This document shows positions 1 through 12,328 of a stretch of 64,000 nt of DNA, piece by piece. A program made the translations under genes and the position numbers. The stretch's first letter is position 1; every line of letters starts with the position of its first letter. The notes beneath the pieces are model-generated. The model was not told where the DNA came from. It saw only the letters and a program-made list of their open reading frames with translations, and searched no databases. This DNA is from Cavenderia fasciculata. Its lineage: Eukaryota; Evosea; Eumycetozoa; Acytosteliales; Cavenderiaceae. The stretch covers positions 3,248,354 through 3,312,353 of the forward strand of contig NW_004457624.1 of the NCBI RefSeq assembly GCF_000203815.1, written 5' to 3'.

Positions 1-954
1 AATGGTTGGATTCTTTGCAATGGTTTCATCAGTGTAGTGTGCCAGGGCAACCGATTATTTTTGGGTCAACCAAACTCCTTATCGGATGTCAGGGTATCTT
101 GGCGACGTTCTCAACGATTTATTTATAAACAACCAACTGGCAGGGATTAGAAATATATTACAGTGTGGTAGACTCCCGCTACACTCTATTGAATCATTTC
201 CAAATCTTTGTACAAAATATTTTGATGAATATTTAAAGATTGCTTTAGATTTCTATAGCAATGATATCAACAAAAATAGAAATGTAAATCATTTATTTTG
301 GGTAGTACCATTACACAAATACTAAAATACTCTATAAATGGTGGAAATTATTCATTGGCGATGAGAATCAAAGAATCACCACACCTTGATCAATTAGATG
401 CTTTGAAATGTATCTTAACTTTTGTTGAAAATATTCCAACATTGTGTGCCAATAGAATTGGGGAAGCTGAAGATTTTGTTATCTCTTGGGAAGGTGGAAT
501 AGTATTATCAACTTGGAAAAGAATAATTCACAAAGCAATTGAAAGGCAAAGACTTGATCTTTTATTAAAATTGGTTGTAGGTAGAATACCACTCACTATC
601 ATATTTATTTAACTCTCGAGATTAATGAATTAATATTTTAGATCAACAAATAATAATTAGGATATCGGAGTAGTATCTAAAAAAAACAAAATTTTTGGTT
701 ATAATATATCTGAAAACATTATCCAACAGCCAGGATTTTTTCTAGAGTGTTTGGAAGAACTACCTCCATGTTGTTTTGATCGAATAAGAATACCAAGTTA
801 TTGGAAAAGAACGGCTATTCGAAAGGCCAAACGAACAAACAACCTCAATCTCATCGTCGCAGTATTAAATAGATATACAGAAATATGTATTCCAAAAAAT
901 AGTTTGGGATTTAAGGAAATGAAAGATTTTCTTTCAAAATATGAAACAAAATAA
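1..954 (+). pseudogene. Tandem family copy A, 5' part outside the window, broken
   Basis: This is a relative of the two intact neighbours at 1259 and 8975. It keeps the C-terminal half of the family, including the NGGNYSLAMRIKESP block, the block around ISTWKR and the LLKLV end of the large exon. The family intron follows, with a donor at 577, and a small last exon runs about 661-954 and carries ECLEELPPCCFD. Near 300 the reading frame changes, and about 30 codons present in the other copies (the ASWARPDIMD block) are missing, so this copy looks decayed. Function is unknown; no enzyme motif is visible. The left part lies outside the window, so the total number of lesions cannot be judged. Confidence 0.6.
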
Positions 955-1258
955 ATATTAATAGTAATTGTAATCATATTCATATTCTTTGATTCAAATA
1001 AATTCATAACTCTTCTTTTTTTTTCAATGATGATCATAATCGAAAGATTATTCTTTTATAATACAACTCTAAAATAAATAGTATAAAATATACTTATCAT
1101 AGAGTAAGTAGTATTTATTTAATTAAATCAATATATCTCTAGATATTAACAAAAAAAACAAAAAAAGATTATAAACTTCACAGTGAAGATGGAGAACTCT
1201 TAATTCGTATTATTCTTACAAACCCATAGTATTATATTATATCAAATATTATTCAGTA
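955..1258. other. Intergenic spacer between copies A and B
   Basis: A/T-rich spacer with poly-A and poly-T runs, serving as 3' flank of copy A and promoter of copy B. I see no gene or RNA structure in it. Confidence 0.6.
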
Positions 1259-3303
1259 ATGGATGATGATGGAAAAGAATCAAATAACATTGATAAAGTA
1301 TTCAAACAAGTATTCAAGAATAGATACTTGATCAATCACATCTTTGGTCATGTGAGAGGTATTCATAGAGATCGTATGATTGCCTATTACGACTTTACAG
1401 ATGCAGATTATATTGAATATTCAATGTATCATCAAAGGTTAAATGGTGTAAAGTACATATACAGTCATATGAGAGTATACAATGATATTGGAGATACGTT
1501 TTATCGACATCCGATCTACTCGACGATCATCAAGGATAGAGCAACTGACAACAACAAGGGACGCGCATACTCATTCTTTAACTATTACAGATATGGTTCG
1601 TCACCATCTAAAGTTTGTCGTAACCCTGATATCGATGTAGAGACATTCAAACAATTGGTATTATTGGCAAGTCCTAAAATGATAAACCCAAGAAATACAT
1701 CTGTCATGGATTGGACAAGGAAAAGTGGAAACACAGCAAGAATACAATATCTTATCGATCAAGGTTATAAAGAAAAAGAAAAAGATAAAGATAAAGAGAA
1801 TCAATTGGTTGACGCTACTATTGTAGTTGTAGAAGAAAAAGATAAAGATAAAGAAAAAGAATTGGTAGATCAAGTCAACAAATTAAAGATAGAGTATAAA
1901 GAAATTATTAGTAAAAAATACAATCAACAATCAATCGATCATTATATTCAATCAAGATTAAAAGAAATGATTAATCATTATAGAAATTATCAAAACAACA
2001 TTAAGAATCAAAATAATAATAACAAAAAAGAAGTAATCTTGGATCTTCCATTAGATGAAATATATTCATGGTTTACAAAACAAGAGATTGATTTAATATC
2101 AAAGTTTTTGTTAGAGTTTGAAGGATTAGCAAGTATACATGTGCGACCAGCCATCAAGAAATTATTATTACTAGATAATCCAATCATAACAACATGTTTT
2201 ATAACACTAAAACCATTCAACACAAAAAATCAAGAATATATAGTACAATGTTGTTCCCATTTATCATTTGATACATTCAAGTTTGCAATGAACCATCTTT
2301 GGGCAGACAAGGTTGATATCTGGGTAAATGACCTACTTGTCTATTTCATAACAGATTCATTGAAAAATGGAGAATTGGTAGCAACAAGAAATGTTTTATT
2401 GAGTGGTCGGTTACCAATCAACTCGTTACTCAGAACCATCCTTTTCCTTAGACCAACTTATTTGGATGGATATATTAGAATTGCTTTAGAATTCTTTAGC
2501 AAAAAGGAAAATGATTCAACAAACAAAAAGTTTTGGGCAGAGATTTTAAAGATTGCATCTTGGGCAAGACCTGATATTATGGATACCTATTTCTCCAATG
2601 ATATTATCAACCAAACAGATATCTCACATATGATAGACAATTCAATCAAAGGTGGAAATTATTCAATGGCATTGAAAATTAAAAACACATCCACCTTTGA
2701 TCAATTGGAAATGGTTGTTCACATACGTCAATTTGTTAGAGCAATCTCTACATTTTGTATAAACCGTGTTAGTGAAGCAATCAATTTTGTAATTGAATGG
2801 GATGGTGGTAAAATTATTTTATCAAATTGGAGAAATCTCATAAACGATGTATTATCAAGAGAAAGATTTGATATTTTATTAAAATTGGTTGTATGTTTAA
2901 AAAAATAGATAGATAAATATTTATATTATTTTTAAAACTCTTTTTATTAATTTAATTTAATTTTAATTTATTGTAGGAAGTAGGGATTGTATCAAAAAAT
3001 AATTCTTTGGATATTGAAACAATGGTGATTCAAAAAACAGGGTTCCTATTAGAGTGTATGGAATCTCTACCACCAAATTGTTTAAACACTAGTAACCTAA
3101 GTACTAAGCGTTGGAAGAGATTAATTAGAAGGGCTATTACAGTTGGATCGATTGTTCAGGTTGGTATGGTCGTAGAGAAATATTTTGAATTGGGTATAGA
3201 CTATGATGAAAAAAAGAAAATTCAAGTAAAGAACTTCGTATCAATGTATACTAGTCGAGATAATTACCACCAAATATGTAACCAAAAAAAACAGAAACAA
3301 TAA
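1259..3303 (+). CDS. Dictyostelid-specific tandem family protein, copy B
   Basis: Two exons, 1259-2890 and 2977-3303, joined by an 86 bp intron (GTATGT...TTGTAG), give about 652 residues in phase. The N-terminus carries the family signature KVFKQVFKNRYLINHIFGHV, then a charged Lys/Glu/Asp-rich linker (about 170-230), then helical blocks shared with the copies at 1, 6850 and 8975: WFTKQEIDLISKFLLE, NPIITTCFITL, KGGNYSMALKIK. The second exon starts EVGIVSKN and includes LLECMESLPPNC. No signal peptide or membrane segment is seen. Alternating helical pairs suggest an ankyrin-like or other solenoid fold, but that is inference. It is part of a tandem array, so it probably arose by local duplication. 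Function unknown. Confidence 0.8.
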
Positions 3304-3480
3304 AAAAAATAAATATATTTATATTCTTCAGGGTGAGGGAGACATTTATTATTACACCTTTTATTCATATATATATATTTATATATAAATAAAGAGTAAT
3401 GAAATATTTAATAGAAATGGATGATTTTGTCAAAAGGGAATAAAACATAAATCCTTTTTGTCGATTTCAATTTTTCAACA
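3221..3480 (+). repeat. Duplicated segment, left copy (end of copy B plus 3' flank)
   Basis: From the last codons of copy B through its 3' flank (VKNFVSMYTSRDNYHQIC, then the GGTGAGGGAGACATTTATTA region, then AATAGAAATGGATGATTTTG) the sequence is repeated at 6498-6690 with moderate divergence. The end of the segment is a start-codon region of another family member (MDDFVK) that stops almost at once, so it is a truncated 5' end. Confidence 0.75.
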
Positions 3481-3513
3481 TTAGATTCATACCTACCCTT
3501 CTTTGTTGAAGAA

Positions 3514-6462
3514 ATGTCAAGTAATAATTCAGAGGTTGAAGAACTGAGAGCATCAGGAAATAAAGTATGATTGTGTGTTTTATATATACTCTCTAAGTAG
3601 AGGTAACAATAGATTTACTTACTTAATATCATTCCTTTACACCTTTTACTTTTTTTAGAAATATATTGAAAAGAGATATAAAGAAGCAATAACAATCTAT
3701 CAACAAGCTATTAAATTATCAAAAGATGATGCAACATTCCCATCAAACATGGCAGCATGTTGCTTTGAATTGGGTGATTATGATAGAGCATTAGAGACAT
3801 GATCAATGTGCAAGGAGATGATCCCAAACAACTTTCTAAAAAGAATCTTGCTCGTATTGCTAGAATTGTACATTTAAAGAAACCAAAACAAGAGTTGATA
3901 GAGTTTGTTAATCAAGTCATCGATCAACTCGATCAAGATATTCTTAAAGACAAGTCGTTTGATTTTGAAAAGATCAAGAAATCAGTAGACACTTTGGATC
4001 AAGAAGATTGGACTAAAAAGAATGGTTCTGGTCGTGTGGATGTGTCAACACTACCAAGTCGTCTGCCTGCAAGATCAGATTTGAAAGAATACTTTATTGT
4101 CGGTCACGACACTCCAAAAAGTGCACTGAGCCCACACGTCGATGGAGACGAGGTCGAGCCTCAAGGCGACGATCCAATGTCCATCATGAGAATAAAAGAG
4201 ATTGAAGAGGAACGTATCCTCTTGCGTAACAATCCCTCGTTATCATTCTTTTACGGTGGTGCTGGAGATTGCCGTCATGCATTGGCCACACTCGCCGATT
4301 TGAATCGTCAACTCGTCAGAGACGGTCCACCCGAGGCCAAGATTCACTTTACACTCAACGATCTCGTACCGTCTGTCATGGCTAGAGGACTATTATTCTT
4401 TTCTTTGTTGGAAGAGATTGGACATTATGATAATATTGAAAAAGTGTACAAGGAAAGAGAAGCTGCCAATGCAGCAGTCGTTCTCTACTATACCTATATT
4501 GGTGTCGGTATGCCAGTGGCTATATACAACATGTTGGTTGCTCGATTAGAAAAGCTCGTCTCCCTCGGAGACAGCGACCAGCTCCCGAAATGGATGTCCA
4601 TCAGTGCAGCTGATTGGCCAGGTATCAGAGATTCATTCAAGTATTGGATCGAGGAAGAACCAGTGCTGACATGGCCACAAGTTAAAAAGAAAGCAACGGA
4701 CGGCGACTCTACACCCTTGGACCCTGGAGAGGAATCATTAGCATGTGACAAGTTTAACAAGTCAGAGGATAAAAAAAGCCAACAGATGGAAGAGATAATG
4801 AGCCACGTGAATGACCCAAAGTTTCTGGCCCAGATGGGTATCAACCCAAACGACGAAGCAAAAAAGAAGCAATTGATTCAGCAACTCACCAAAGATGGCA
4901 TTTTTAATCAAATACAAGAAGTACAAAACTCGTATTTGAATTTGCCCAGCGAACTAGACTGGCTCCACGTCTTTAGATACCCCATGCTCCCCGTGGTTAA
5001 CGCCGACTATGGCGAGCATATGACACCTGCCAAGGCAATCAAGGTTCTAGATGGTTTGTCGGCAAAGGTTCCCAAAAGAGTAGAATCTTTTAAAATATTT
5101 GCAAAAGATGACATGATCAAGGTTAATCCAACCTTTTTCGATCCCGTATATGCTCGCAAAACATTTGGTGATACGACAGCCGATTTTGCCTTTAAACCAA
5201 TCAATATCGTCGCAGATTTCAATCAATATGTTTGGGTGGGTCTGCCAAAACACAACAAGACATTGTTTGACCATTTCATTCATGTATTTTACCAAACCGC
5301 ACGTGGCCTAGTCAGATTGTCATCAAGCAATGCATTGGTCATTGAAATGCGTGTAGGTGATTACCAATCGGTCTTGGAAAGTGTACGTGACAATAAGGAG
5401 GAGAGAAAGGCAAGTGGAATGGCAGTTGAATATGACAGTATTTACCTCAGTAACGTACCAGATTACACTGGTTACTTGAGTGTATTTACAGACACTATTG
5501 AAATGCTCAAACCAGTCAAGCACTCGTACATTGGTTTCAATATATTTCTCAACACTTCATTGTGGAAATCATTCGACGATACCATCCACACTTATCTCCT
5601 CGTACCAGGTGCCAAAGCATTGCCACGATACCTTGGTGTAAAGTCTGTCGGAACGGGTGATCTGTGGCAAGGCTTGCGATTCTCTCGAGTCGAGGGACCC
5701 ATCCCATTGGATCAATTAGTCGGTCGTGATGAATTGGTCGCTTGGTTATCACGATTATTTATCAGTATTGTCACTCCCTCTGCAATGGAACCTCGTACAG
5801 TCCCTATCAACAGTCCCGACAATATTGCAATGTTTTTCAAATTCCTTGGTCGTTTGCTTCGAGTTGGATACCCACCACATTGGATATCTGGTATGGTCCA
5901 GTTATTACTCACTGGATCATTAACAACAGTTGAACCAACTCGTAAAAAAAGAATTATGCCTGTACCTCCACCTCGCTCCACTCCAACTTTAAAAAAGCTG
6001 TCAATCAAACCATGGATAATCGACATTCGTACACAGGCTGCATTGTGGATGGACAAGTATCAAATTAGATTGTTGGATGCTACTATACCCAGTGCTGCAG
6101 ATATCAAGAGATACGATATCAAATTCGGCCATTTCACTGATTATGTCATGGGACCTCGGTCAAACTCTGGTTCTATATACGCACCAGTCATCATGTTGGC
6201 CATTGAATATCCAAATCAACTCAGTATACCTTTACACAGATTCAATTCAGGGTCGATTGCAGATGATAACCTTAGATTCCAACTCCTTGACCCTGCACGA
6301 AACCAGATTACCATTATCACTACCATCTTGTGTGATAAGCAAAAAGTATCATTTTGGATGTCTGAATCAGACTATAACAATCTAGTCTCTCTAAAAGCTA
6401 CCATCAAACTATCTAGATGTGATATTTGGAAATCATTTACTGAACCAATATATTTAAAATAA
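3514..6462 (+). CDS. TPR plus DUF4470-like protein, frame change between the two parts
   Basis: A small exon 3514-3564 (MSSNNSEVEELRASGNK) is spliced across a 94 bp intron (3565-3658) to a TPR helix pair: KYIEKRYKEAITIYQQAI followed by AACCFELGDYDRALET. The TPR frame reaches a TGA at 3800-3802. A long open frame of 887 residues begins one base out of phase at the overlapping ATG 3799 (MINVQGDDPKQLSKKNLARI), which is what normally follows such a TPR. Residues about 150-240 of the long frame (SLSFFYGGAGDCRHALATL, then KIHFTLNDLVPSVMARGLLF) resemble the DUF4470 N-terminal domain found in fungal and dictyostelid MYND-associated proteins. No MYND cysteine cluster is visible. Either a one-base lesion or assembly error joins the two, or the long frame is translated alone from 3799. 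Confidence 0.7.
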
Positions 6463-6849
6463 ATATAATTAAATAAATATATATTTAAAAAAGAAAATAC
6501 AAGTAAAGAACTTCTTATCAATGTATACTAGTCGAGATAATTATCATCAAATATGTATCCAAAAAAACCCCAAACAATCAAAAAAAAGAAATATATAAAT
6601 ATTCTCCAGGTGAGGGAGAGACATTTATTACACCTTTTAATGAAATATTTAATAGAAACGGATGATTTTGTCAATTCCAGAATATAAATATATTTATTTT
6701 TTTTATTGTTTCTGTTTTTTTTGGAGACTGGCATTTATTTTAATATTTTAAAGTGGCCTCCAGGATGATGTGGAGGGAATCATTATCACTTTTTATTCAT
6801 TTATTAAAAGAGTATTCAAATATTTATATTTAATCATTCTATAATAGAA
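6463..6849. repeat. Spacer containing the right copy of the duplicated segment
   Basis: 6498-6690 repeats 3221-3480: the same gene tail (caagtaaagaacttc, then the MYTSRDNYHQIC block), the same GTGAGGGAGAGACATTTATTAC flank and a degenerate GATGATTTTGTC. It is followed by A/T-rich promoter-like DNA leading to copy C. The TPR/DUF4470 gene therefore sits between two copies of the same segment. Confidence 0.7.
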
Positions 6850-8848
6850 ATGGATGATTTTATCCAAAGGGAATCAAATCTAGATAAAGTATTCAAACAA
6901 GCATACTTGACAAATCAAATATTTGATCATGTTAGGAGTTTTCATCGAAATCTTATTATTTCTAAATATGGATAATTGGATTATAATCGATTCGAAAACT
7001 CATATCATCAAAGCAGAATTGGCTATATATACAGTCTTGTTAGAGTATTCAATGATATTGGACACTCTTTTTATAACCATCCAAAATATTCCACAATCGT
7101 CAAGGATAGAGCTTTGGGCAACAAAAAAGGACGCGCATAATCTTTCTTTAACCATTTTAGGTTTAAAATTTTGCCAGCTTATGTTGTCTGAATCCTCATA
7201 TCGATGTAGAGACATTCACACAGATCGAATTGTTGGCAAGCCCAAAATCAATCAAACCAAGAAATCCAAAGATCATGTCTTTGACCAAGAAAAGTAGAAA
7301 AAAAGATAGAATACAATATCTTATCGATCGAGGATATAAAGACAATAATGATCAACACACGTTTAGTATCGACTACCGAATTATTAAATCTACTACTGAT
7401 ATCGATAGAGAGATGGATAACATCAATAAAGAATTGGAAGATCAAGTCAACACATTAAAGATAAAGTATAATGTAATCATTTGTGAAAGATACAATCAAC
7501 CATCTATTGATCATTATATTGAATCAAATTTAAAAGATATGATTTATCATTATAAAAATACGAATCAAAACAATAATAATGAACCATATTCATGGTTTAC
7601 AAAACAAGAGATTGATATGATATCAAAGTTTTAGTTGGGATTGGAAGGATTAGAAAGTACAGAAATGAGACTAGTCACCAAGAAATTAATCCAGTGCAAT
7701 AATCCAATCATACTGACAAGTTTTATAACACTATCTCCTTTCAACATTGATAATCATGATTATATCGTACAATGTTGTTCCTATTTATCGTTGGATACAT
7801 TCAAGATTGCACTGAACCATTTTTGGGGAGACATAATGTCTGATCATAACTCAATAAATGATCAACTTGTCTTTTACTTTAACTACTCATTATCAAAAGG
7901 AGAATTCAGAGCAACAAGAAATTTTTTATTGTGTGGCAGGTTACCAATCATCTCGTTGTTTCAAAACAAAAACCTATCATGGTACCAATCTATTTGGATG
8001 GATATGTTGAAATTGGCTTTGAATTCTTTAGCAACAAGGAAAATGATTCAACAAACAAAAAGTATTGGGCAGAAATCTTCAATTGCATCTTGGGCAAGAC
8101 CTGATAGTACAGATATGTATTTCTTTAGTCATATTATCAATCATCCAAATATCTTTCAAATATTGTTGGAAAATGCATTAAAAGGTGGGAATTATTCGTT
8201 GGCATTGAAAATCAAAAACACAACCATCTTTGATCAATTATCATCTCTTGTTCTTTTAGGTCAATTTGTTAGAGCAATCTCTACATTTTTTATCAACCGT
8301 GTTAGCGAAGCAATCAATTTTGTCATTGAATGGGAAGGATGTAATATTATTCAATCAACTTGGAAAGATCTTATCAAAGAAGTTTTATCAAAAGAAAGAT
8401 TTGATATTTTATTAAAATTGGTTGTATGTTTAAAAAAACAAAAAATATTTATTATATTATTATTATTAATATAAACTAATTGATTGTCTTTTCTATAGGA
8501 TGCAGGGATAGTATTTGAATTTTTTAATTGTTACGAAATTGATAGGATAGTGATTCGCAGAACTGGTTCCTACTAGAATGTATGGAATCTCTACCCAAAG
8601 AATGTTTAGACACTTACCATTTAAAAGCTAATCGGTGGAAGAGATTTATCAAAAAGGCAGTTAGAGCTGGATCGCTTGCTCAGGTTGGCTTGGTCATCGA
8701 GAAATATTATGAATTGGGATTTGACTATGACCGTGATGAAAAGAAAAAGAGTAAAGTAAAAAACTTCTTATCCCTTTATACCAATAGAGATGATTATCAT
8801 AAACTACATGTACCCAAAAGAAACCTAAACAACCAAAAGAAAAATTAA
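6850..8848 (+). pseudogene. Tandem family copy C, decayed
   Basis: The locus begins at an ATG at 6850 (MDDFIQRESNLDKVFKQ) and follows copy B closely, but it carries several in-frame stops and frame changes: a stop shortly after the signature block near 6972, another near 7137, further frame changes before 7230, and a TAG near 7632 inside the IDMISKF block. Three signature codons are missing after KVFKQ. Long stretches remain readable (7230-7634 and 7635-8414), and the family intron and last exon (about 8500-8848, LECMESLPKECLDTYHL) persist. I call it a pseudogene of the family; a short protein from 7635 cannot be excluded. Confidence 0.75.
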
Positions 8849-8974
8849 ATTAAATAAATAAATAACCTGAAATGAATTTTTCTCAGAACCAAGCTTTCAT
8901 GCAATTGTATTGTTTCAATTGTCGATGATTTAGATCATTCATTCATTTATAATGTTACTAAAGAAAGAGAAATA

Positions 8975-11015
8975 ATGTCATCAAATGAAAATACATCTTT
9001 TAAAGTAATTGATCAGGTATTTAAACAAGTATTAAACAATCGATACTTGATTAGATCCATATTTGGTCATATTAGGAGTATTCATAGACAAGTAGTCGCC
9101 AACAAACTATCGGAATCATATGTATTCAGTATTGGTTATCTAGATAGTTTTAGTCAAGTCTATGATCATATCGGGTCAAGATTCTCAAAACAACCAATCT
9201 TTTCAACAGTCGTCAAAGAAAAGGTTGCATTGTGTAAACTAAAGGGTAAAGAAGAGGAGGAGAAGGAAAAAGTAACAACCATAACCCTTTCAAAGAGAGC
9301 AAAAGCATTGGCATTCTTTAACTTTTACGAGAATGTAATGGGTCCTCAAGAGTTGTGTCAGAATCCAAATATCGATTTGGAGACATTCAAACAACTCATT
9401 CCATTGGTACGACCAAGAGTATTCAACCCACTCAATCGATCAATCATGTATTGGACCATATCTAGTAGAGATATCGAAAAAATAAAGTATCTAGAAGAAC
9501 TAGGATATAGAAATCATTCGAATCAACCACCCTATCGACATTCTTCATTACCACCACAACTACCTCCACCATCATCATCTACCAACCCAAACCTCTTTAA
9601 TCTTCAATCATTATATACTAGCGATACTTGGATGAATGATAATAATAGTTTGGAACAAGCAATTGCTCAAGTAAAAATACATTGTGAATCAATTATAAAA
9701 GAAAGATATCAACAAACTGTCGACGACTACTTTCAATCTCTACTATTATCACTATTCCAACAATACAACAAATACCAATTAATGAATAATCTGGAACCAA
9801 TAACTATACCACAAGACCCATCAACTTGGTTTACTCAAGAACAGTCGAATTTATTATTTGTACTATTGGTGATTATTGGACTTGACAAGGGTCTCTTTAC
9901 CAATGCTATGCATCTAGTCATCAAGAAACTCATATTATTCAACAATCCAATCATTACAACCCATTTAATGACCATGCAACCAGATAGTACCAACCTTGCC
10001 AACATTATCATCAAATACAGTCTTTTATTGCCAGTTGACTCGTTTACGATAGTGTTGAATCATTATTGTACTCGTGAACCTCTTGTATCTATACAAAACC
10101 TACTTGGCTATTTCTTTAAAGACTCGTTGTTGCAAGGTGATTTTGTATCGGCTAGAACTATTTTAATGTGTGGTAAAATTGCCATCTCTTCCATTAGACT
10201 AGACCATTTCCTCAAACCAATACATTTGGATGGATGTGTAAAGATTGCTCTTGAATTCTTTTCTCGCAAAGAGAATGAATTTGTAAATCAAAAGATGTGG
10301 TCTGATATTTATAAAATGGCAGCACTAACATCAAGAAATGATATAATGGAATCATTTTTTACAACAATCGATACAACCGACAAGAAAAACAATACTCTTA
10401 TTACAGATATACTAGGTAATTGTTTAAAAGGTGGAAATTATTCGCTGGCATTGAGAATCAAAGAATTACCATGTATCGATGATTTGGCAACACTCAACCT
10501 TTTTATGAACTTTTGTTATGCCATTCCTACTCTATGTTCTACTAGAGTCTCTGATGCAGTTGATTTTATAGTCAATTGGCAACAAAGTTTAATTACTTGG
10601 AATCAAGTTATCATCTCTTCAATCTATAAACAAAGAGTTGATGTATTATTAAAATTATCTGTAAGTCAAAACAGAAAAGAAAATATTAATAATTAATATT
10701 AATATTATTTATTTTAATTAATTTTAGCAAGTTGGCATTTTAAACAAAGATAATCCATTACATATTGGTCAAATGGTCATTAGACATACAGCCTTTTTAT
10801 TGGAATGTTTAGAGGTGTTACCATCAAATTGTTTTTCATCGTCTGGTCCAACACCAAAACATTGGAAAATGATGCTCAAAAAAGCATACAACAAAAAAGT
10901 ATCGGACCAAGTCATCCAAGTATTCCATAAATATTTTCAAGTTGTAGAAGAAGGTGGGCTTACAGAGTATAACTACGAAAAAATTAAAAGGTTTTTACAT
11001 TCTAGGATAGGATGA
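8975..11015 (+). CDS. Dictyostelid-specific tandem family protein, copy D
   Basis: Exon 1 is 8975-10660 and exon 2 is 10728-11015, with a 67 bp intron (GTAAGT...TTTTAG). The phase is kept and about 657 residues result. Signature FKQVLNNRYLIRSIFGHIRS lies at the N-terminus, followed by a Pro/Ser-rich insert near residues 185-205 (PPPSSSTNPNLF), then the shared helical blocks STWFTQEQSNLLFVLL, NPIITTHLMTM and KGGNYSLALRIKELP. The last exon has LLECLEVLPSNCFSS. It is the most diverged intact copy and lacks the Lys/Asp linker of copy B. It is probably an intracellular repeat-type protein. Function unknown. Confidence 0.8.
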
Positions 11016-11499
11016 TGGTAATTTTAAAAAAATAATAAACAAAAAATGAAACACTATGTAATAATAATAATCTAACTTTTTCTAAGTTGATTGTGTGAGT
11101 AGGAAGTTTTGATCATTTTTTATTGGTAGGTATATTAAATTTAATTATTAATTAGATTGTTTGTCCTTCATTTCTAGAGTGAATGTTGCTTGTGGAAACC
11201 TAAAATAATTTGATTGCTTGCTGTACAGCAGTCGACTAGGTCTTGATAATCCAGGCCAGCATAGTACTCCTCGAAAAGTGGTTAAAAGAGAAAAGAATAT
11301 GCAGAGATTGGACTGCTACCTGAATATTCTTTTCTCTTTTGACCACCTTCAAAGGAGTCTTGCTTTTCTTTATCTTGGGAAGGAGACCAATCGTTTGCAA
11401 TGAAGTTGTAAACTCTGCACATTTAATTGTCAGAACGGTTAAAATGGGAGTCTGTTAGTCGAACAACTCTTGTCCCATTTTGGATCGTAGTGTGTTGCT
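11016..11499. other. Gene-free stretch with foldback and stem structures
   Basis: Contains the foldback at 11278-11346 (separate entry) and a second short inverted repeat near 11443-11481 (AAAATGGGA ... TCCCATTTT). No convincing coding potential is seen. The composition is less A/T-rich than ordinary spacer, consistent with decayed coding DNA. Confidence 0.5.
11278..11346. repeat. Inverted repeat made of a copied gene fragment
   Basis: Arms of 23 bases (11278-11300 and 11324-11346) are reverse complements with one mismatch, separated by 23 bases. A third copy (12550-12572) lies inside the lysine-rich reading frame at SGQKRKEYSE and matches the right arm exactly. The foldback therefore carries two opposed copies of a piece of that gene. 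Confidence 0.85.
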
Positions 11500-12328
11500 G
11501 GATCCCAGTGATCAAAAAACAAAGTTAGTAATGGTAAGAACAATTCAAAACATTTACTCTATACATACAATTTTGGCAATAAACTTTGAAATCGTTTGTC
11601 AAGGCCAATCGAATCGGAAATGGCGTCTCAATCAATTTGAGTGATAAAGAAAAAAGCACTCTTACCATTTCGACTACCTTGTCTTCATAACCTAATTGAC
11701 CAAACTTGATAAATATATTTCATTGTATAGTTTTTTTTAATCAAATAATAAAAAGAATAGAGTAGAAAAGCAACATACGATACTTGATTGATGAAACCCA
11801 AGGAATTGGACACAAATGTTTTTTGAGTTGATCATAATCCAATCCATTCTTTGAGTTGGCAATCCATTCGCTAACACCTTTAGAATACTAGGGTACCAAT
11901 AAAATATCCCACTTGTCTAATTTGTTCAACTCTGAAGAGCAAAAGAGTTGGTAATGTATAATTCAATATAAAATAAATAACATACCTATATTTGATTTTG
12001 GCATCTGAATGTAATAATTCTTCTTCCAAAGGCATCATAATATCTTGGAGCTTTGGATATTGTTCGACCAATTCATAGAGATAAAGTTCCTCTTTTGGAC
12101 TAAATGGTTTGAGAGCATGGTTCAATTCAAAGTACTTGGCCTTGAGTTGTCTTGGAGTCATTTTGAATTGACTAGCCCGAGTTTCATTATATTGGTGAGC
12201 AAACTCTTTGAGGTACCCAGTGTGCAGAGAAAACAAATCTGAAATAGATATATTGTTTTTGGTGTACCACTTCTCGACCAAGCCATCAAGAGCAAGCACA
12301 TCCTTTTCAAAGATGAAAGTGATTATGA
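11500..12328 (-). pseudogene. Unrecognised multi-exon gene, probably decaying
   Basis: On the minus strand a well-formed coding block reads from about 12320 (DVLALDGLVEKWYTKNN) through MTPRQLKAKYFELNHALKPF and SPKEELYLYELVEQYPKL to a donor near 11988. Further protein-like pieces follow with splice-like borders: WYPSILKVLANGLPTQRMDW near 11880, FGQLGYEDKVVEMVR near 11690 and TPFPIRLALTNDFKVYCQNC near 11600. The join between the second and third pieces is out of phase at about 11885-11930, and no first exon is seen. A SANT/Myb-like helical domain is possible for the first block, but I do not recognise the family. Confidence 0.4.
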
